From positions 107,214,881-107,278,880 of the forward strand of contig JALJCS010000001.1 of assembly GCA_023055355.1 (NCBI GenBank): 64,000 bases of DNA. Reading direction: 5' to 3'. Position 1 is the stretch's first letter. The number at the start of each line of letters is the position of its first letter. Source of the DNA: Agelaius tricolor (Eukaryota; Chordata; Aves; Passeriformes; Icteridae). Made by a program: the position numbers and the translations under genes. The notes under the pieces are model-generated. The model worked only from the letters and a program-made list of their open reading frames with translations. It had not been told where the DNA came from and searched no databases. This document shows, one piece after another, positions 11,392-24,944 of the stretch.

Positions 11392-13562
11392 TGCAAAAAT
11401 AAATTGACAGTGCAGTGCACTGTACTGTGCTTTATTGGTAGCAAAGCATGAAAAAGTATGCTGTATTTGTCAATGTTAAAATCTGGAGAACTGTAGTATT
11501 TTTCAGTGTAATGCTGTCACTATCACTCCTTCAAAGACAAAGCAAACCTTACTATCATTTAATCCATGCTATGAGTTCATGCCATACAACAGGTTGGTGA
11601 GCTAAACCTTTATTCATTGAAAGGTTGAAGGAACATATAAACTCTGGCAGTTATCAGATTTTCAAATTAATGTACTAAAAGGACTGTCACATGCTTGTAA
11701 AATCCTCTCTGATTTTTAGTTTATAAATTAATCTTGCTTGTTATAGCTCTTAATTTTCTGGGTTTGTGCACGGTAGCATTCATGCCTTATTGATTTAGAA
11801 GTGTTTATAATTTTCTAATATCAATAGCTGTGAGACAGTTTGACACAGATTCTCAGTCAGATTTCTATTTTCAGACCAGATTTAATTTGGTTTATATTTC
11901 TGTAGTTTGAGTTTCAGTATATAACCTTCCTTCTTATCCTTTACTTATTTTTATGGTATGTTACTGTTTTTTTCTGAATTATTTCAGGTAGAAATCTGGT
12001 CTACTTTGACTATTTGACTGTAAGTAATAGCTGTTCTCTTATTCACATTTCCATTTTGCAAGAATTATTTTCTTAACTTAAATGATAAGAGCATATCCTA
12101 ACATTTTTTTAATTGCCTGGAACTCTTGGATCACTGGTTTTCTAGCAAATATCTTTCTCAAAAGCTGGGACATATATACCGTGGTATTAAACCAACTTAG
12201 CTAAATGACTATGCCTGCAGGCCCTCACTTTTAGGCAGCTTTTTTGGTTAGATTTTAAAAGCATTTATAAAATGAAACCTGCTCACTCTTCCTAGGAAAA
12301 CACACTTTTTTTCCAGAGGTGTTCCTATCAAAATGTTCTCTAACAGCTTTAGTTAAAAACACAATGACCATATAATACTGTCTGCCAGTAATTCTCAGAA
12401 GTGAAAATATCTGTATTTTAATCCATTGGTAATTGAATCCACAAATGTAATCTTATTAACTTATTAAATATTCTGTACCTTGCCTCACCATCAATTTAGT
12501 TACAGATTGCAAGGATTTCTGAATTTGTCAAATAGGTCAGTTTGCACTTAGGTTTCAAGTAATTCCCTTACTCACACTGCTAAAAATGACAAGTGTAGTG
12601 ATCTTCAAAATTCTAGGGAATAATTCCGATTAAAGGATAGTGTGAAGGGAATAGGCCTCTCATTTCAATTAGATCAATTCTATTTTGAAATGGTGATTAG
12701 TTTTTAATATCAAGTTAATCTGAACTTTCCCAAGCTTCAGAAAGAAACGTTGTTTTTAAAATGTCATGTCCTTGACATAAAGACTTTGCTAAGAATTCCG
12801 GTGGGATGCTTTTTATAGACAAATTTTAGCACTCATGATGTGGCTTCTCCTTCCTTCCAAAACCAAGTCAACTCATACAAATGCAGAAATATAGAAAGTA
12901 TAAAAGTTCTTTTTTTTTTTTGTGGCCCTTAGCAAGACTAATCATCTGGAAAATGAAAGCCATCTCATACATCTTCAGCACTATGGGTTCTTACAGGCAT
13001 AATAGGACATAACAAAATGAGCATAGCATCTGCTCCTCTATGCTTGGGTTAAAACTTCTTACTTGCTAAGTAATTAGCTTAAGTTTCTGGGTTCTCTGGA
13101 AGGAGCAGCACTTAGAATTATGACCATGGTTACGGAAAATGTTGCAACTCATTTGGAAATTGAGGTTTGAGGTTTCAAAAATAATAAGTAATTGTTTGGA
13201 ATATTACAGTGATCTCTTGAATTCAACCATTGTGTTATTTCAAACTTACATTTTATTAGTTATTTCTATTTCTATGCATAGCCATGGTTTGGAATCATTT
13301 TAGAAAATTTGAAGTTTGATATAATTTAAGTAAGACTTATCAGCAAGGTTTTAATGGAGAAATTGGCAGACATATTTTGTTTTATTGGCTAAGCTGGGTA
13401 AAATTCTTTAATTTGAAGAAATGCATTACATCATTCACAGATTTTATAATATATAATGGACCTTATAAGAGGCAAGTTCAAGATAGCAGAATAAAGTATC
13501 TGGAAGTTCTGTTCTTCACAGTTAAGAACAGAGTGTTACTGGAAAAATACATTACATTTAAG
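11392..13562. other. Non-coding, no feature recognised
   Basis: AT-rich sequence with scattered T runs (for example about 12909-12921). A 10-bp palindrome CAGTGCACTG sits near 11413. No gene or transposon is seen. Confidence 0.5.
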
Positions 13563-13680
13563 TATGTCTGTATGTATGTATATATGTATATATCTATCTA
13601 TCTATCTGTCTATCTATCTATCTATCTATCCATCCATCTATCTGTCCATCTGTCTGTCTATCCATCTGTCTCTATCTATT
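13563..13680. repeat. Compound TATG/TATC/CATC tetranucleotide microsatellite
   Basis: The tract begins as TATG/TATA units, passes into about ten TATC units and continues as interspersed CATC, TGTC and TATC variants over roughly 118 bp. It produces the repetitive YLSIYLSI peptide in the 103-codon plus frame at 13377-13688, which is therefore not a real protein. Confidence 0.95.
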
Positions 13681-15020
13681 TAATATGACAAAAGAGCTCT
13701 TCCCATGTCATTAACAGGGACATTTTACAATAGTATGAGAAATTGAATTAATGTACCAAACACATTTTATTTATTATCTGAGGCACATGTTCTGAATCTG
13801 GCAGAAGAAAGTAACTTTAAAAGCCTTTCTATCTAAATGTTTTTAGTTTTCAAGCTGGTAAAATTTATCAAAAAATGCATAGGGAAGAAATATATAATTC
13901 CTAGTGTATGTCTTCTTTTTAAAGAGCAGATTTAGGCAATGCTTTTTCTCTCATAATTAGCTCCATTACATTTAATTTAAAATGCTCTTTAAATATTAAT
14001 ATCACAACAAAAATGTTATATTGAAAAACTTATTATTAAAATCAAGAAAAAGCCATAAAACAGTCATCACAACATATTAATATTTACACTCACCTTGAAC
14101 ACTCAGAGCACAGTAAAGGCTTTAACAGACTACTTCAAACGAATATGCAGTTCATACAAATTAAACATAATTTTCTTCCAAAATATATGAGTTTTTTTAA
14201 ATCTCCCCCTTAATTTTAAGGGTGAGGAAGGGGTTGGTTGATTTTTTCCAGCTGCTCTTTTGTTTCCCATTTTCTTAAATTAATCTTTTAAAAATGCTGC
14301 CAAGAGCCATAGGAGTCCAGGTTTTGAAGCTGTGTTTTATTGCTGATGGTAAAAGAGGTATTAGTTGAGAGGCAAACAATATGATAGTGATAGAAGTCCA
14401 AAAAGAAGATGAATATGAAACTTCAAAATTTATTTGAGTTCTAGACAACAAACTGTCTCAGACACTCTTTGGGAGGACTTAAGGAAATAATTCATTTATT
14501 GTCTGTGGGTCCACAAAATTAGAATAATGTAAAAATGAAATATTCTTATGGTTTTTTTTCTGTAGTTTTTATTTCAATACCTTTAAAAGAATAGGTTATT
14601 TAAAAGAAGCATTTTTTTCCACTCAACCCTTTCACAATTCAGTGTGAACAAAAATCTATCTACTTCACTGCTGATGTAAAATCTTTCACACTTTATGAAA
14701 GTATATATAAGAAGGCTTCTGCCTCTACTAGAGATAAATAAACTTCATGACTGAAAATATAAAGAAGTTTAAACACAAATATAAATATCCTAAAAACCTT
14801 TGAACCTGTAATGTTAGTTATGGAGTTTGTGAGAACAGTTTCCTCAAATGTATTTTTAAAAGTGTTTATATTTTCTTTTTTTTTTAAAAAATGAGATCAT
14901 TACCTATTTACAGAAAATACAGTAAATTAGTCAACTTAATACATCATTTCTGTCTTTGCTAACAGGATCATAAAGTTTTTTAACACAAGGAGGTATTGTC
15001 AGACATAATATATTTTTGTT
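13681..15020. other. Non-coding, no feature recognised
   Basis: AT-rich sequence without recognisable genes, RNA genes or transposon ends. Confidence 0.5.
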
Positions 15021-15080
15021 TCATAGACTCATTGAATTGTTTAGGTTGGAAAAACTCCTAAGATCATTAACACCATTTGT
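15021..15080 (-). mobile_element. Short CR1-type 3' tip
   Basis: TCATAGACTCATTGAATTG is followed by TTTAGGTTGGAAAAACTCCT and AGATCATTAACACC, matching the antisense of the last 60 bp of avian CR1 elements (tail repeat, then the conserved hairpin region). The rest of the element is missing, so this is a severely 5'-truncated or heavily decayed copy. Confidence 0.8.
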
Positions 15081-15805
15081 AGTTCTTTGAGAATTTCATT
15101 AAAAGAATTTATAGAATGAAAATTTTAATTGCATACTTTTCATTGTTATTATACTATCTTGCACTGCTGTTCTTTAGAGAGTCTATATTCTTATTAGCAA
15201 TCTCTCCAGTACAGAACTCTGCAATGGAAAAATCCTCAGTAGTTATATGCTGAAATTATGAGACATATTCAAAATTTCCATTTTTTATTGCGTTTGTGTG
15301 AGTAATGTGTGAGTGCCGCTGGCATAGACAAAAGTATACTGGGAATAAAAATTACTAGGAAATTTTTTTTTTATATGCATTAATTTCTTTTTTTTTTTTT
15401 CCTGTTAACAATTATATTTATTAACAGCATTTTTTATCTCTGTCTGTAAAATAAGACTGTGGACATGAACAATGGTTATTAGTTTTGGTGATGTAACTTA
15501 TATCTGCATAATTTATTGGATAACCTAGAGTTTTTCAAATGTACAAATCATTATTGTGAGATAAATTCCTGAGAAATACAAAGGCACTTTGCTATTTTTC
15601 TGTGTGTTTTAGTTTAAGCCCTCAAATCACCATTATTCATGTGTATTATTGATTATACAAGTGATGGTCAGTCAGTCAAAAGGTGAGTTGCCATCCATCA
15701 ATTTTGACTGGAACAAAAATAACACAATTTATCTTTTGCAGATCAGATGTTCTGAATCTGTGATGTTATTTGAATGAGTTTTTCAGTTTTTTATTTTATT
15801 TTCAG
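15081..15805. other. Non-coding, T-rich tracts
   Basis: Contains long T runs near 15362-15374 and 15389-15401. No gene or transposon is recognised. Confidence 0.5.
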
Positions 15806-16084
15806 AAGGAACCCAAAGCAATGCTTTACTTTTCCCAATGAGTAGCTAAAACCACCTCAGATTTAAATTTTTATCCATATATTGGATGCCAAGTTGCAGC
15901 AAAAACAAGAAAGAGAAGGCAAGCCACATGACAAGGCAAAACTGATGCCTTTTAACAGCACACAAACAGGGGAAGAAGAGCAAGTCCAGTGATGATAACC
16001 AGGCTCAGCCACAGTCCAAAGTGACCAGAAATGTTTTCAGGGATGTGACAGGTCCAAGGTCAAGCCAGGAAACGATGTCACAAG
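15806..16084 (+). other. Splice-site-flanked non-coding block (possible lncRNA exon or old repeat)
   Basis: The block is preceded by a good acceptor (TTTTATTTTATTTTCAG, ending 15805) and followed by a near-consensus donor (CAAG then GTAAGA at 16085). All three plus frames are closed within the first 15 codons, so it is not protein-coding. It is purine-rich and less AT-rich than its flanks; phrases such as GGTCCAAGGTCAAGCCAGG and AAGGTAAGAATCAAGAAGG give it the look of a decayed LTR or other repeat, which may extend to about 16270. Either reading is inference. Confidence 0.25.
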
Positions 16085-17469
16085 GTAAGAATCAAGAAGG
16101 TACTTGGCTCAGGTGTGTTGGATTGGCTCTTATAGATCAGACAAGGATCTAGGGCAAGAACTGGAGCTTCAATATAGTAAAGCTTACATCCATCTGATCC
16201 CAGCATGATGTAAAACATGAATTTCAACACATCTGAGAGCTAGTTAAACACCTAGAGTGCAGAGTGGGTGAGAGAGGTTGCAAAGCCTTTTAATGTACTC
16301 CAGTCCTTGACAACAGCTTCAAAAGAGCAGAGGGGTTTGATTTTAAACTATTGACATAGTGGCCTAGAAAAAGTATATAGGATTTTTTTTAAAAATGCAG
16401 GTCCACCCACACAACCTATGGAAACAGAAAAGTTTGAGCTTAAGAATTGGTAAGTGAACAAAAATAAAAGTCTTCAACAATTAATTAAAAAATTTAATTG
16501 CAGAGTTTTTATTTACTTCTGCTTTATGATTTTGACTTTAATAATGTCTCTGTGCATCAGGCTTGAATGCATGAGGCTGCTAGGGTAAGAGCTACATGGA
16601 GGCAATTTCAAATGAGAAGTAAATTACTGAAGGTTCTTTATAATATCAGTGAGAGGTTGAGAAGAAGACAATAAACACAAGTACACCCTGGATTTTTAGG
16701 AGTGTTACAATGTCTGATCTTGTTCTAAAAGTTTGTATGACATTCTTAATTTTACACCTGTGAGTGTACTATTTCCATGATGGAAATAGCTATAATCATA
16801 GATTCTTATGAAGTACAGCTGCAGGCAGATTCTGTGTCAACCTGCTGTGACTTCCACCAGGAGAAGAACCACCAGCAGGATTTTGTCTGCCAAACCGGTT
16901 CTTTTGTTCACAAAGAAACTATGGAGAGCAAATGGTTTTGCTCAGTTGCACAATTTTTTGGCAGTTTGTGTTCCCCAAACACAGAAACAAGTATAAGCCT
17001 GATTTGTGTTAGATAAAGCCTAGTGGTTCTGAAATAGTGATACTTATACTCAAGAATGGAAGTTCTTAGCTGTATTGAACTCACAGGAGAAAGATTTCCT
17101 CCCTAGCAACATGTAATACTAGGTATGACATCTCCACTTAGTAACTAACTTGAATGCAAAAAACTTTAATTTTTAAAATAAGATTTAATAGTATATTTTA
17201 GTTTTTTATAACATATGAACTATGAATCTTCAAAAACATATTTGAAGAATAAAGTATACTCATCCATGAAAATAACAGCTGTGACAATCAACAACTGTGG
17301 ATTCCCAATCTAAACCAAGTAATTGATACTAAAGATGCTACTTGGAGTGTTAAATTAAGGTAGGAGTATGCTGACTGAGTTATGTGGGACTCAAAGGTGC
17401 ATGGAATGATCATTGGAAAACATTATATGCTCTGGCATAGAGTAGCATACCTGCTTTATATCAGTAGTC
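16085..17469. other. Non-coding, no feature recognised
   Basis: The first about 190 bp may continue the repeat-like block to the left. The 79-codon frame at 16777-17016 is unsupported by splice sites or motifs. Confidence 0.4.
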
Positions 17470-18010
17470 ATAAAATGGTTTCCATTCTGAGCTGCATTCA
17501 GGAGCATTAATGTACAGCTGGGATGTACTAATAAGCCTCATCTGCCAGCTCCAGCTGTGAGCAGAGCTGACATGATTACTTGCCCTTGACATCTGTAGGC
17601 ACGCTGAAATTTCCCTTAGTGTGTTAAGTCCTATCCTACCATCTCATTGCAGTAAATGGAAAGAAAAACATACTGTAAAGCATATGAATGGATTTTGAAC
17701 AGAGTGCTTTCATATCAGTATTTGCAACATTTTAAGTAATCTCTTACAAGCATGAGGATATTAATTTTTTTTTCAACAGGAAGAGTGCTGCACACATTTT
17801 TCTCTGGATTAGCAGGTATTGCTTTTTCAGAAGACTAATTTGCATAAAAATTCCAGGCATGATAAAGCAGAAACTCAGAGAATTAAGGCTTACCTCCAGC
17901 CCAATATTTAATTCATGATTACTTTAATTGCTGTGGTCTGAACCGAATCAGCTGACAGGGCCCAAAGCGAGACTGAGGTCCTGCGCCGTTATATGCTTAG
18001 ATAATTGTCC
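17470..18010. other. Candidate conserved non-coding stretch
   Basis: Two patches stand out: 17480-17650 (E-box-like CAGCTG, TAATGTACAGCTGGGATG, dense TGCCAGCTCCAGCTG) and 17930-18010 (AATCAGCTGACAGGGC, AAAGCGAGACTGAGG, CTGCGCCGTTATATGC). Several CpGs are retained in otherwise CpG-poor, AT-rich DNA. Retained CpG plus homeodomain/bHLH-like words is typical of conserved regulatory DNA, but no comparison was possible. Confidence 0.25.
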
Positions 18011-21000
18011 CACTCTGTGACTTGGAATGAGAGAGGCAGACAAAGCTCAGGAAGGACTATAATGAGATTGAGTGAGTTCTCAGCAGGTATGTTAGGTGTT
18101 TCCAATGGCCATGTGGCCTCTCAGTGCTCACTGGGATTTCTGGAGGGACAGATGATATGCCTTACCAGCATGAATATGTATTCTGCATGCCTTTACATTC
18201 CTTACTTCCCCCTTTCTCTCATCTGTTTCACTGTTTGCCTTACAGCTCTGTCATCACTGAGCTCCCTGAATATCAAATCATAACGAAATCTGCAGCTAAT
18301 ATAAATAGGTTCCTTTGTCTCCAGTGGAGCTATACGAATTTCCACCAGCCAAAAATTTTTATTAACTGATTTGTTTTAAACTGTATTTCATATTTTTTAA
18401 AGAATTCCTGAACTAATATTTATTATTATAGAGAAATAAACTTCTAAACAGGGAGTATAATTTCCCTGTGGTTCTTTTGCCTTGGTTACAAAGTGCAAGT
18501 GAGAACCATGATTATGTTGTGCTGGAATACACATTTCACACGTGTCGGAGATTTGTTGGTGCATTTTGAAGGAGACTAGGGAGTGTTTGTTTTATTTTAT
18601 TTTTTTGGAGTACTTTTTCCATTTTGCTTGCAGAAAGTGAGACTATTTAGAACATTCTCTTGTTTTTAATAAAATTTGGCAAATAGAATCTTATAAAATG
18701 CTTTTTTATCATAATACACAGTGACTAGCTTCGAAAGGAAAATAGTTACTTTTTTGTCATTAAAAAGTGTGTATCAGGAGTAATTATGATATATCACCAT
18801 CTTTGTCAATACTGTCTAATAGGTCAATTTTTTAATAAGATGAGTGGAGAAAAAATAGTAAGAAAAAGAATATTATATGTTAATGCTTTTTCATCTTATG
18901 CTTTTAAATATATATAAATATGCATGTAAATCATAGTACTTAGGGATTTGGGATTGGGTTTTTTTCCCTTAATTTGTCCCAAGTGCTGATCCTCTGTGGG
19001 CTTTTTATTAAAAATCAGATTCCAGTTTCTATATGGCAGCATAATGTCTGCAGAATACACCTAGGAACTGGAAGATCTAAGATCCATTCAGTCTTCTGCA
19101 GAAGTGGTCAAAAGCATATCTTCCATATTCCAAAACACATGGGCAAAGAGGGTGAAGATTCCATTCTGCAATTAATTAGGCCAGAAAAAAAAAGTGCTAC
19201 ACTTTCCGATGGAGTCCTGGCTGTCAGACATTGTCATGAGCACAGCTGACATTTTATCTGTTATGGGACTACTGCTTTCATTAGAAAAGAGTGATTGAAA
19301 AGAATTATTACTAGCAAGGGTTAGGTGTTACCTTTGAAAAAGATTTCAGGTGCATTTAACTTTATTATAAAAAACCCACAGCTCAAACACATGAGCACAT
19401 TCAGGCACCATTCTACCCTTTGATTTGGTTAGTGGTGCCACCATGCCTAATATGTTGGGGTCTGTGCCCATTTTGCATATCTAACCATGAACCAAGAGAC
19501 CGAATTTCCTATTGGCACTGAGAGAGTGTAAGATGATAGTTTATTTTCTCTTCCAAAGCAAAACTAGCTTTCTACCTTGTCTGAGCTGCTAATGAAGATA
19601 TGAGGCCATTTGTAGAGGTCAGTGTAATGAAAAGAAATTGCTTGTTTTAAACACCTTGTTCCACTTCACGGCGCATTTCCATTGCAATCAGTGATCCCTG
19701 GTATTTGGCATGTTAGGAAATGTTAGGGACAGACGGGAGTTATTTGTGTATTACCTTGTGCATCTAAGATAGCAATCTCATGCTTTGTAGCTAGAGTTTG
19801 AGAGAATTGCCAATAAACCTTCCTCAGGATAGGTAAAGGGAAAGCATGTCATATCAAGCTGTCCCCAAGTCCACATGGTCTCAGTGACGGCCTCCAAATT
19901 ATAAAGACAGTTTACTTCATATTTTGATCATGTCCCTTCACTTTACACAGACTGATCAGCTCCCAAATCTAATTCTCTCCAAACTGAGGAAAATAATCTC
20001 TTCCTGTAATCCTGAGCAATGGTTTCCCTTTTAATTGAAGGTTTCAAAAACTTCTTTTTGGTCGATAACAAAGTTCAGACACAAAGCTTAGCAGTTGCTT
20101 GTGGTTTTTTTCTAAAAATTTTATGCTGACACCAGATATTTTTTCCTTCTGTTTATCCAGTCACTGTTATAGTGAAATAGAAACCTGAATGTATTTTTTT
20201 TTCCCCCCATGAACTAGAAATGCTTTCAGGATAGACTTTAACTTATACACTGTTCTGTCCTGTGGAAACTTAATTTCAGTGTTTAGACATGACTAATATT
20301 TTTTTAATCCTATCTCTAAACGAAATAACATATAACATCCAGGTATTATCTCATGGCCCTCTTCTTAACCTATCAAACTTGCTGTACTCTCTACTGTAAC
20401 TAGTTTATTTTGTGCAATGTGAGACAGTGAAGAATTATTAAGTGATTTTATGAACTGTATCAGTCTGCTTCCAGTCATAGTTGAAACCACTAAAATCTAC
20501 TATTCTGACTTGAAAAATGCTAATTTCAAAGACAGCAATTTTTTTGTAAAATAAAGAATTTTTTTAAATAGAGAGAATAGAAATATTTGTGCAATGGGGA
20601 ACATTTTAAAGCCTTTAACAAAACCCCCACATTTTGTGTCTTTCTTCTGTATCCAATTTTCTTGTGCCTAGTCTTTAATCATGGGATTTTTTTTTCCCTT
20701 GAAAATTCCTGCAGTGTTTACACCTTCAGAAGATGTGTAGTGGGTTTTTGTTTTGTTTAGGTTTGGTTTTTTTAGGGTTGCCACTGAAATTGCTTGGCAT
20801 GACAGTTAGGTCTAGTTTAGTGGGTTCAGTCTCCCACTGTGCAAAGCAGCCACTGGGAAGAAGGTGTTTTCTTCAATGGTACTCAACCTCGTGTAGCTGA
20901 CTATGACTCTAAATGCCCAGTGTAGTGGCTGGATCCCAGTTTTTCAGGAAACATGTCATAAGAACATTATTTTTAAAAAAGGAAGCAACCAGGTTTTAGT

Positions 21001-23984
21001 CTCACTACTCTTTGGACTTTTTCTAATTTGCAATATACCAGACAATTTTCAGGATCAGTAACAAACCCATATTGTTCATGTTAACATATGCTGCCTGTAC
21101 CTTTTAGTATTCTTGCAGGGACGAATCAAACAATATTTTTTTGGTATATCCTGTCAAGGTCAAAAAATTCAGTGTTCTCATAAAGAGAATGCAGAGCTGC
21201 TGATGGGGAAAACTGACACTGAGGAAAATATTCTGGGCATGTGAAAATCTTATAGGGTTCAGGAAGGTTAGATCTTCCTGAAGAAGGTTTTGGTGGACAA
21301 TTGCATGTAACCATTCACTGCTCTGTGACTGAATATCCTCTTAAGGGTCTTTGAAAAAGTTAGTAGGTGTATGAAAAATGTTTATTTAAACTGGAAATAG
21401 GCCAGAAGATTCGAATCAAAGAAAGGAGACCATTGAGTCCAAGCATTACTTATTGATTCCTTCTAAAGTCACTTGTCAAAGTGACAAAAAGTGTTTTAAA
21501 AGACGTAGGAAAAAAAGAAAAAAACACACCCCAAAAATACCAAGATGCTTATTCTTTATAAAAAAAAACATGCTTTTATATCCATCCCGTTGCTTTAGGC
21601 TTCTCCTAGATGATTGTCAGAGGCAAGTAGGAGGAAATCTGAAGGTCCCTGACTGGCGCTGTCCTGTTGGAATTATGGCCTGTGTTTCCATTCATGATGC
21701 ACTGTATGCAGCAATTTTTACTGCCTCACAAAGCATCCACCACTAGTATTTGGAGATTTATATTTATATCCAAAAGCTCTCAGCTGAAATACAAGAGAGC
21801 TTGTGACTCTTGATGCTTCCTGTTCTCACTGCCAGTATATAAAATGCTGTATAATCATGCAGAATCTCTTTCTAGTTTTCATCTGAGTACTGTAAAAATG
21901 ATGAAGAAACGTTAAACAGCAATACTTCAGTTTAACAATTAAAGCAAAGTTACAATTTACATGATACAAAATTATCTGATAAGAAATTAGTCTTCTCTTT
22001 TCTTTGTCTCCTAATATAGATCAAATTCCAATACCTCTTTCAACAGCCATCACAGATTTAAAGATCCAAATATATTTGTAGTTTTTTTGGTTGTGTTCTT
22101 GATGTTTCATGTTGGAAATATCCTCTCTGGTGTTGTATTAATGTTAGGCATATTAATAAGATTTATTCTGTTATGAAAATATTTATGGCTTCTTGTTATA
22201 TTGACTGTGTACACATAAATCATCAGGCTTGTACTTTTCCCACAAGTTTTTTTTTTTAAAAAAATAGGTCAACCAACTAAGGCCTAATAATAATTTGAAT
22301 TTTTAGTACAATATATGATGGGCTTGCTTGTATTCCTCCAGAAAGATTCATTAACATTGAATATTTTCTTGGCTTTTTCTCTAGGCCTGGGAACAAACAA
22401 TTACTCTAAATTTCCAATGTTCTCTTTAAAAAGGAAAAAGCCAGCAAAGCTTTTGGAATGTTGCTTTTTTATTTGTCCTAATTAATTCTAAACTAATTTG
22501 CCAGCTTGTCAGAAATATGGTTTAGAGATGTAAAATTTCAGCATCACATACATTTTTTTTGTTCAGTATTCTCAACCCCAGTAAATATATAAGGGCAAGA
22601 TTGCCTAAACTAAGATTTCCTCTAAAAATATTTTTCATTGAATGCATAATACTCCTTCAAACTGTTTTCTAAGTCCTTCCTTGCTTTCAGTCAAAAGACT
22701 CCTAAAAATCAATTTTAACATAAACTTGTAACTTGGACAAAACCTGAATTCATATAGCTGCATACACATTCACCTGGCAAAGAAATAATAAATCTTTGTT
22801 ATTTTGCATTCAGAATCAGAATAAAGATCTGCTGGACCAAATTATGCCAGTGGTCAATCTGCTGTAGAGAAAGGAACTCTGTAATGAAAAATTTTCAGAT
22901 CAATTTTTCATGGGGAAAATGCTTCGCAAGTATTTGGGGATTAATGACTGCCTAATAAGGTTATAATTTACCTTATTAATAATTTTTCTTTATTGTTATA
23001 ATTCTGCATGGTCGTGTTGTTATTTTTCTCTGCTCAGTCACTCTTTTTTATTTTTCTGTGATGTAACTTTTGGTATTATGCTATATTTGGTTAAGTTATG
23101 GATTGTGCCTCTGATCTTTATTTGTAAAGATAAAACAAAGATAAACAAGCAACACAGTGTTGTAGGTTCATAATTACAGGCATAGTTGTTTGCATTAAAG
23201 ATTCCCTATATTTTTTTAGCTGACAAGAAGAAAAATTCATAATTATATAAATAAAAGACAAGTGACTTAATTACAAAAAGAGAGACTGTGACATTTGCTA
23301 TCATTGCATTAACAATATTCAGATATTCATGGTACATTAGCAACACTCAAGTTATTGTACAAATCTACTCTAAATTCTAATACATATATACAGTTTTAAA
23401 TGTGCAAATCACATAATAAAAATATTTCCAAATAATGTTTGACAGAACTACATTAATAATGTCTGTTTGTGTTAACCAGACCAAGAAAAATAAAGATCTC
23501 TAAACAATGCAAAATCTATGGAGGCAGATAGGGTAGCATTGATGCAACCTTTTTGTTTAAGCAAAACAAGCACTGTTTTAGCTAAAAATATCATGCAACC
23601 TTTAAACAATTGATCCAAAATATTTTTAACAATTCTATTTCTGTCTCAGAGACATTTAAAAATTTTTACTTACAGAAAAATTGCATCTCAGTGAGGCTGA
23701 AAGGTAGTTCTAGATCACACAGAACATTTGTGGCAGACTCAAAATAGAATTAAATTCCTGAAGAAGAAGCAATCATTCTCTGTAGCTGCAAGCTAACTTT
23801 TATTCAGCAGCACAGATTTATTTTCTTATATCATTATTTTATATGCAACAAAAAAATGTGCAAAGAAATCAGCAGCCTTCAATACAGAAATATTTAGCTC
23901 TAATATTTGTATTCAGCTACTAGTTTCCTCTCTAATTAGTCCAATGACAAGTAATTTTCAATTTCAAAGGCAAACTTCTAAAAA
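18011..23984. other. Non-coding, no feature recognised
   Basis: Six kilobases of AT-rich sequence with T/A homopolymers (for example 22248-22264). Frames at 18005-18283, 18974-19249 and 21453-21746 have no motifs, no matching splice sites and no recognisable homology. No CR1, LTR or tRNA seen. Confidence 0.45.
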
Positions 23985-24200
23985 GAGTGAAACCCTATAA
24001 TAAAATGGCATAGTGTGCCCTGGGAGGGAATCTGAACCAGTGTTTCTGATTTAATTGAGGTTTAGTGTATCCAGAATTTATCCGCCTCTCTATTACCGAC
24101 TCTGACATTCAGCGTGTCAGTTCAATGTTTTATGCTGTATTTAACCCACATTTAAAATAATACTAGTGTTTATTACCCTCTTAACTAAGTGTTTTGAACT
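23985..24200. other. Candidate conserved non-coding stretch
   Basis: Contains TTTAATTGAGG and ATCCGCCTCTCTATTACCGA followed by ATTCAGCGTGTCAG, with three retained CpGs within about 45 bp amid CpG-poor DNA. No open frame spans it. Conserved regulatory sequence is a reasonable but unproven reading. Confidence 0.25.
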
Positions 24201-24739
24201 CTCAGGAGGGAAAACTGCTTAATATTATTATTATTGACATGTTAATGAATTCATAATAGAGCTACCACAGACACTGCTTAATTAAAAATCTCAATCAAAT
24301 GTAGTCTATGATCCCAAGTAGGTAGCAGAGAGGACATTCAATCTCCTCCCATAACAGGGGAAATATGAAAGAATCATGATATCCAAGAATGAGTTTAATT
24401 TGGTCAGTTCCAGCTCCCAGATCCAGTTCCAGGATGATTATACCTTTGATATAGTATTTCAATGCTATATTTTTAAGTCCTCCATCTTTTTTTTTTTGTC
24501 AAAATGCTATACAAAACCAACAAAAATGTTACCTTGACTCTAAGAAACAAGCAGTAGGAATGATGAATAAGTAGTAGAAAAGTAATGTTGTGTCTTGTGG
24601 CAGAACAGGGAATTTTTAAATTTAAAGTCTGTCTAGCAACAAGAAGATTGCCTCACGGATCAATTCATGTGACAAAAGATGAGCTGGTGGGAAAAACAAC
24701 TGTCCTGGCTGGGCAGAGAGCATTTGCAGGAACTCAGTG

Positions 24740-24766
24740 AAAAAAAAAAAAAAAAAGAAAAAAGAG
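24740..24766. repeat. Poly(A)-rich tract
   Basis: A run of 17 A residues, a G, then more A with G interruptions. It lies about 180 bp before a plus-strand CR1 and is probably simple low-complexity sequence, because CR1 does not end in poly(A). Confidence 0.8.
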
Positions 24767-24944
24767 GGTGTATATAACCTTTGGAAAGAGGGGTGGGCAA
24801 CTCAGGAAGTATTTAAGGATGCTGTTAGGTCATGCAGAAAGAAAATTGGAGAGGTGAAAACTCAGAACTTAACCTGGACAATTCCATAAAGGATAATAAA
24901 AATGTTTTTATATATTGATAGTAAAAGGACAGGCTAGGAAAATC

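Noticed and set aside
13377..13688. 103-codon frame with YLSIYLSI repeats
   Set aside because: Product of the TATC microsatellite.
21453..21746. 97-codon frame with an acceptor-like TTCTCCTAG inside
   Set aside because: The frame after the acceptor is not supported by a donor or a recognisable protein, and the first part is Lys-rich low complexity.
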